Positions 60,411 through 64,000 of a stretch of DNA of 64,000 bases are shown piece after piece. This DNA comes from Blastobasis lacticolella (taxonomy: Eukaryota > Arthropoda > Insecta > Lepidoptera > Blastobasidae). The position numbers and the translations under genes are program-made. The stretch is from NCBI GenBank assembly GCA_905147135.1, contig LR990056.1, positions 3,172,001 to 3,236,000 on the forward strand, in the 5' to 3' direction. The notes below the pieces were generated by a model. The model was not told where the DNA came from. It saw only the letters and a program-made list of their open reading frames with translations, and ran no database searches. The number at the start of each line of letters is the position of its first letter. The first letter of the stretch is position 1.

Positions 60411-61283
60411 CTATTCCGTTGCATTGTCGCTGTTCACGTGCCACGCTATCCAGTCGAGGTATATGCTAACCGGAGTATAAATGCCGACTGTATTTTTGCG
60501 GTTTCTGATATCGCTGGTCTTGTAGTCAGACGGACTGCCGCCCATGACGACGCCGACCACGCGCCCGCGATGAAAAGCCGGCCCGCCCGAGTCCCCAGCA
60601 CACACTGACGTCGCGGTCCCGCAGCGCTGCGCCAAACACAGCGCCGGGTAAGTGTGTGCAGGAAACCTATAATCCGGGTCACACTTTTTAGCCATCACCT
60701 TCACCACTTGCAGAGGCTTGTGCAGTTCAAGCGTATTTTTCATCCCACTCGAACTGTTCATCCTCCCGAAACCAACTGCCATCAGCTCGTAGCCGTACAA
60801 GGTGGTATAATCCACAGCACTGATCCTGCCGTACTTAGCCATATGTATTGAAGTTGTCTTCAAAAGGCCGATATCATTTCGCCTCGCCGCTATTTTTTTG
60901 TATTTAAATGAATAATGATCCGGGTGTCTGACTAAACGAATTATATCACTAAGGCCTTCCTTCTTTTTTTTCGTATGTCCAGACCAGTATTTGACGACGC
61001 CTTTTATTTGGTTTTCTTTAAATGTTGGCATTGCTCTTAGCAATGATTTGATACAATGGGCAGCAGTTAAAGTCCACGTGGGAGTTATTACTGTGCAAGT
61101 GCAAATATGTATCATAATTACTTGGTTTGTGGGTCCTGGATTAATTATGTGGTATTGCATGCTGGCAACGTAAGTAAATTCGGATGGTCGAGCGTCTCTA
61201 CCGTTATATATTCGCAAAGATTCTTGGTATGAATACTTGAATAAAATAAACAAAACCACCAAAATACAAATACATGAATTCAT
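60411..61283 (-). CDS. S1A serine protease B5, the intact copy
   Basis: A 290-codon single-exon frame. Residues 1-20 or so are a hydrophobic signal peptide (MNSCICILVVLFILFKYSYQ). Cleavage after Arg24 would free IYNG, leaving only a few propeptide residues, as in secreted digestive-type proteases. Catalytic residues are His76 (TLTAAHC), Asp137 (RRNDIGLL) and Ser232 (CAGDSGGP), with Gly193 intact. The 189-equivalent is Ser, pointing to chymotrypsin-like ancestry; the 192-equivalent is Ala where other copies have Pro. Cys63/Cys77 and Cys201/Cys216 match conserved disulfides. Cys228 (191) lacks its usual partner because the 220 site is Tyr. The KKKKEG basic loop at 105-110 is conserved. The length is slightly above usual chymotrypsins. 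The only copy here with every feature of an active enzyme. Gut or haemolymph expression cannot be read from sequence. Confidence 0.85.
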   Translation of the reverse strand: MNSCICILVVLFILFKYSYQESLRIYNGRDARPSEFTYVASMQYHIINPGPTNQVIMIHICTCTVITPTWTLTAAHCIKSLLRAMPTFKENQIKGVVKYWSGHTKKKKEGLSDIIRLVRHPDHYSFKYKKIAARRNDIGLLKTTSIHMAKYGRISAVDYTTLYGYELMAVGFGRMNSSSGMKNTLELHKPLQVVKVMAKKCDPDYRFPAHTYPALCLAQRCGTATSVCAGDSGGPAFHRGRVVGVVMGGSPSDYKTSDIRNRKNTVGIYTPVSIYLDWIAWHVNSDNATE

Positions 61284-61475
61284 CTTGAGTACTTATTGTA
61301 AATAAAAACTCGAAATACCTATACCTAAATCGAAAACATCGACGAATGTATAAACATGGGTGCGTAAAATAGTGTTATGGCAATGTTAACATTTTATAGT
61401 TATTTTGTGATATTACGTATAGCTTGCTTGCCACCTTAGTGGTATAAAAAAAGAAACTAATATTAGATAGAGAAA
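61284..61475 (-). promoter_or_regulatory. Conserved 5-prime flank of protease B5
   Basis: Reverse complement matches 18,815-19,012 upstream of A1: TTACAATAAGTACTCAAG immediately before the ATG, GTTAACATT, AATATCACAAAATAAC, and the mobile fragment CCACTAAGGTGGCAAGCAAG further upstream. Copies B2 and B3 share the proximal part but lack the mobile fragment. Confidence 0.45.
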
Positions 61476-61596
61476 ATATTTCTATTTTTGTTTGTAATAA
61501 ATAAACTGTAAAACTACTAGACCTATTTTAAAAGTATGAAGCCATATTATTCCCGAGTGACATAGACTTCTTTTTATAATAGGAGCAAAGAGAAAA

Positions 61597-62219
61597 TTTA
61601 AAGGAAAGCAAATAAAAGGCGTCATCAAATACTGGTCTGGACATACGAAAAAAAGAAGGAAGGCCTTAGTGATATAATTCGTTTAGTCAGCCACCCGGAT
61701 TACTATTCATTTAGTCATAAAGGTTACAAAAGAGCACTAGCGACGAGGCGAAATGATATTGGCCTGTTGAAGACAGCTTTAATACATATGGCTAAGTACG
61801 GCAGGATCAGTGCCGTAGACTATACCACCTTGTACGGCTACGAGCTGATGGCAGTTGGTTTCGGGAAAATGAACAGTTCGAGTGGGATGAAATCTGCGCT
61901 TGCACTGCACAAGCCTCTACAAGTGGTGGAGGTGATGGCTAAAAAGTGTGACCCGAAATTCAGGTTTCCTGCACTTATTTATCCGGGGCTGTGTTTGGCG
62001 CAGCGCTGTGGGACCGCGACGTCACTGGGTCCCGGCGACTCGGGCGGGCCGGCGTTCCACCGCGGGCGCGTGGTCGCCGTCGTCATGGGCGGCAGTCCGA
62101 CTGACTACATGACCAGCGATATCAGGAACCGTGAAAATCTTGTCGGCATTTATACTCCGGTTAGCATATACCTTGACTGGATAGCGTGGCACGTGAACAG
62201 CGACAATGCAACGGAATAG
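61597..62219 (+). pseudogene. S1A serine protease A3, truncated and frameshifted
   Basis: Homology begins at about 61,597, equivalent to codon 80 of A1, so the His motif and signal peptide are missing. The run of eight A in A1 (19,325-19,332) is seven here (61,648-61,654), shifting the frame in the KKKKEG loop. Downstream the frame is open from the Asp motif through SLGPGDSGGPAF to NATE-stop. Like A2 it has Gly at Cys191 and no cysteine at 220 (Tyr). The 313-bp gap to B5 makes a head-to-head pair, but no promoter for A3 survives. Confidence 0.85.
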
Positions 62220-64000
62220 CGCTTGTGGCTTTCTGGCGCAGAAAGAAATAAGCTTGATAAAAGGAAATTGTGCTTCAATACTAAGTGAAAAGTCCGAGGG
62301 AAGCGGAGGAGAAGAAGTCGAGATTAACAGCTAAGATTATTAAAAAAAAATATGATGGTGATTTAGTAAAAATTTACTAAAATCCTAATGACCTTATGGT
62401 CATATTGGCGTTAATCTGCCGGCTGTCCACTTGCGCGCGAAGGCCCGGGGTCCGCTTCAACCATGATCCGGGATTTGGCAGATCAGATAATTACACTGGA
62501 ACGACCCTGCTAATAGTTCACCCTGACCAAATATGATCATGGTAACCTAATAAAAAAAGAGGAATTGATATATGGCGACTAAAACTACGGAAACCAAACC
62601 GAAACTAGCCATGGAAACTTGGGACTCCGTTAGGAGGACTAGTTTATTAGGGCACGATGGCGAGAGCTATGTTTGGAATTACGTACGTGATCGAATGAGA
62701 AAGATTCGCAGATGAACAAATGAAAAAAATCATACATTATTATCATTTTTTAATTTAAGTGTGTAAATTTACACGGTAACACCACCTCTGGTGTAGCGAA
62801 CGTCTCTGAGCAGCGGTGATCACTTGCCAACAATTGACCTGCTACGTGGCGACTTAACCCTTTATAACTCAAAATCTTTAAAACAATTATTATGTTGATA
62901 GTAAGATAGGTTTAGGGAAATAAAAAACCACGTATTTCTCAAAAAATATAAAAATAATAATAATAAATATTTGTGTACATATTCACACAGCGCCATCTAG
63001 CCCTAAACTAAGCAAAGCATGTACTATGAGTGCTAGATAACTGATATACTACTTAAATACTTTTAAATACATACTTATTATACATAGAACATCCAGACCC
63101 GTAACAGAAATTATAATTCATCATTTCAATTCCTGCCCGGCCGAATCGATCCCGGGACCTCTTGCGTGGCAGAGGACCACTTGACCACTGAACCACTCAC
63201 GTCGTCAAGATAAAATATATATTATTCATCGTTTATTTGACATTTTAGGGAGTGAGTCATAGGCTGTAGTCATCGCATCCTATGGACCTTCGTTGGCTTC
63301 GTAGCTTTTTCCATTATTATATTTATCACTGCAATCTCCAACCCGCCTGCCAAGCGTGGAGATTATGGCAATAACCTCCCCTTTCGTGGGAGAAGCCCTA
63401 AGTCCTGTAAAGGACTGCTATGGGCTGCAATGAATGATTTTCAGATTCATATTGACTTTGGTGATTACCTATGTTTACTTACAAATAGATTGTTATGCAC
63501 GTTTAGTGTGTTGACCGGATTCTTTATTCTCATATCGTCTGCAAGAGCAATACAAACGTGAACAATCGTTTTCCCCGAGGTATCCTACAACGATGAAAAG
63601 CTCCACAGTGTGTATGATCAAAGGGATATTTACTTTAATATTTCTTCGCGTTTTCTTGCCAGCTATTTGTTTCACTGGCATACTGTTTTCATGGTTACCT
63701 AAATTACTTTCTATCGATTCCCTTTGTTGGTATTTTCCTTTGTTTACTCACTCGGGTGGGTTTTTTGCTATTCTTTGTTCAGAATTTGTTTACTTCGTCA
63801 TAATGAGTTGTTTACTCATAAAAAGAAGGTAAAGGTACGACATGCCTACCGCCTATAATCCCTGACATACCTTTCTATAAATTGGCCGAAGTTTAGAAAT
63901 TTTACTTGTTTACATTTAGCTACATTATAAGGTACGTAATTTAAAATAATGCTTTAATACTATAATAGTGTTAGAACTTTAAATTGTAACATTAATAAGT
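62220..64000. repeat. Array spacer unit 5 (cut by window edge)
   Basis: Follows A3 and repeats the start of units 1 and 3: antisense SINE A (62,400-62,540), the CAATTGACCTGCTACGTGGC block (62,828), SINE C antisense (62,986-63,208), SINE D sense (63,255-63,433). The array therefore continues beyond the window. Confidence 0.8.
63593..63832 (+). other. Small hydrophobic ORF, intact copy (79 codons)
   Basis: MKSSTVCMIKGIFTLIFLRV start with two hydrophobic stretches, ending SCLLIKRR. It is the counterpart of 24,114-24,374 with a different C-terminus. Kept open here, broken in three of the other four units. A gene is doubtful. Confidence 0.3.

Noticed and set aside
1..64000. CRISPR array, operon-like or bacterial defence system
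   Set aside because: Repeat structure, polyadenylation signals and element families are those of an insect nuclear genome; no regularly spaced short direct repeats were seen.

Overview
The window is nuclear DNA of an insect, almost certainly a moth or butterfly. It is AT-rich and has the dense mix of elements typical of Lepidoptera: tRNA-headed SINEs with GAT-type tails, SINEs ending in a TAGATGGCGCTGTG-type tail, RTE-clade retrotransposon pieces, a Penelope-type GIY-YIG element and hAT-type MITEs. No bacterial features, true tRNA genes, rRNA genes or CRISPR arrays are visible. The order-level call is inference from repeat families recognised by eye.

Positions 1 to about 18,800 contain no convincing host gene. 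The region holds SINE copies, 3-prime ends of RTE and jockey/R1-like retrotransposons, a 145-bp tandem repeat, a tandemly duplicated SINE, two MITEs and long stretches with nothing recognisable.

From about 18,800 to the end the window is a segmental duplication array built around one gene family: secreted, apparently intronless chymotrypsin-fold (S1A) serine proteases of about 290 residues. Seven substantial copies and two short or 5-prime-truncated ones are present. They fall into two subfamilies sorted by strand. Type A is on the plus strand (19,013; 40,489; fragment 50,629; 61,597). Type B is on the minus strand (31,017; 39,076; 49,153; 52,118; 60,411). The apparent ancestral unit is a head-to-head A/B pair followed by about 7.5 to 8 kb of spacer that leads from the 3-prime end of an A gene to the 3-prime end of the next B gene. 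The spacer occurs as units at 19,898-31,016, 31,737-39,075, 41,146-49,152, 52,940-60,410 and 62,220 to the edge, with one partial copy at 50,904-52,117.

Most protease copies are damaged. The 19-kb copy has lost its ATG; the 31-kb copy is 5-prime truncated with a stop at a structural cysteine; the 40-kb copy is broken by an insertion; the 49-kb copy has a nonsense codon and a 3-prime deletion; the 52-kb copy has no signal peptide or start; the 61.6-kb copy is truncated and frameshifted. Only 60,411-61,283 keeps an ATG, signal peptide, activation site, catalytic triad and oxyanion glycine. The copy at 39,076-39,942 has an intact frame but carries Arg in place of the oxyanion-hole Gly, so it may be an inactive protease homologue.

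Because the spacer is present several times, the copies act as filled and empty sites for one another. This resolves individual insertions: a twin-primed (internally inverted) RTE with 10-bp target duplications, a 419-bp hAT MITE with an 8-bp duplication, a SINE with a 13-bp duplication, a Penelope fragment flanked by 193-bp inverted arms and placed at a deletion, and a roughly 410-bp terminal-inverted-repeat element that appears to insert without target duplication.
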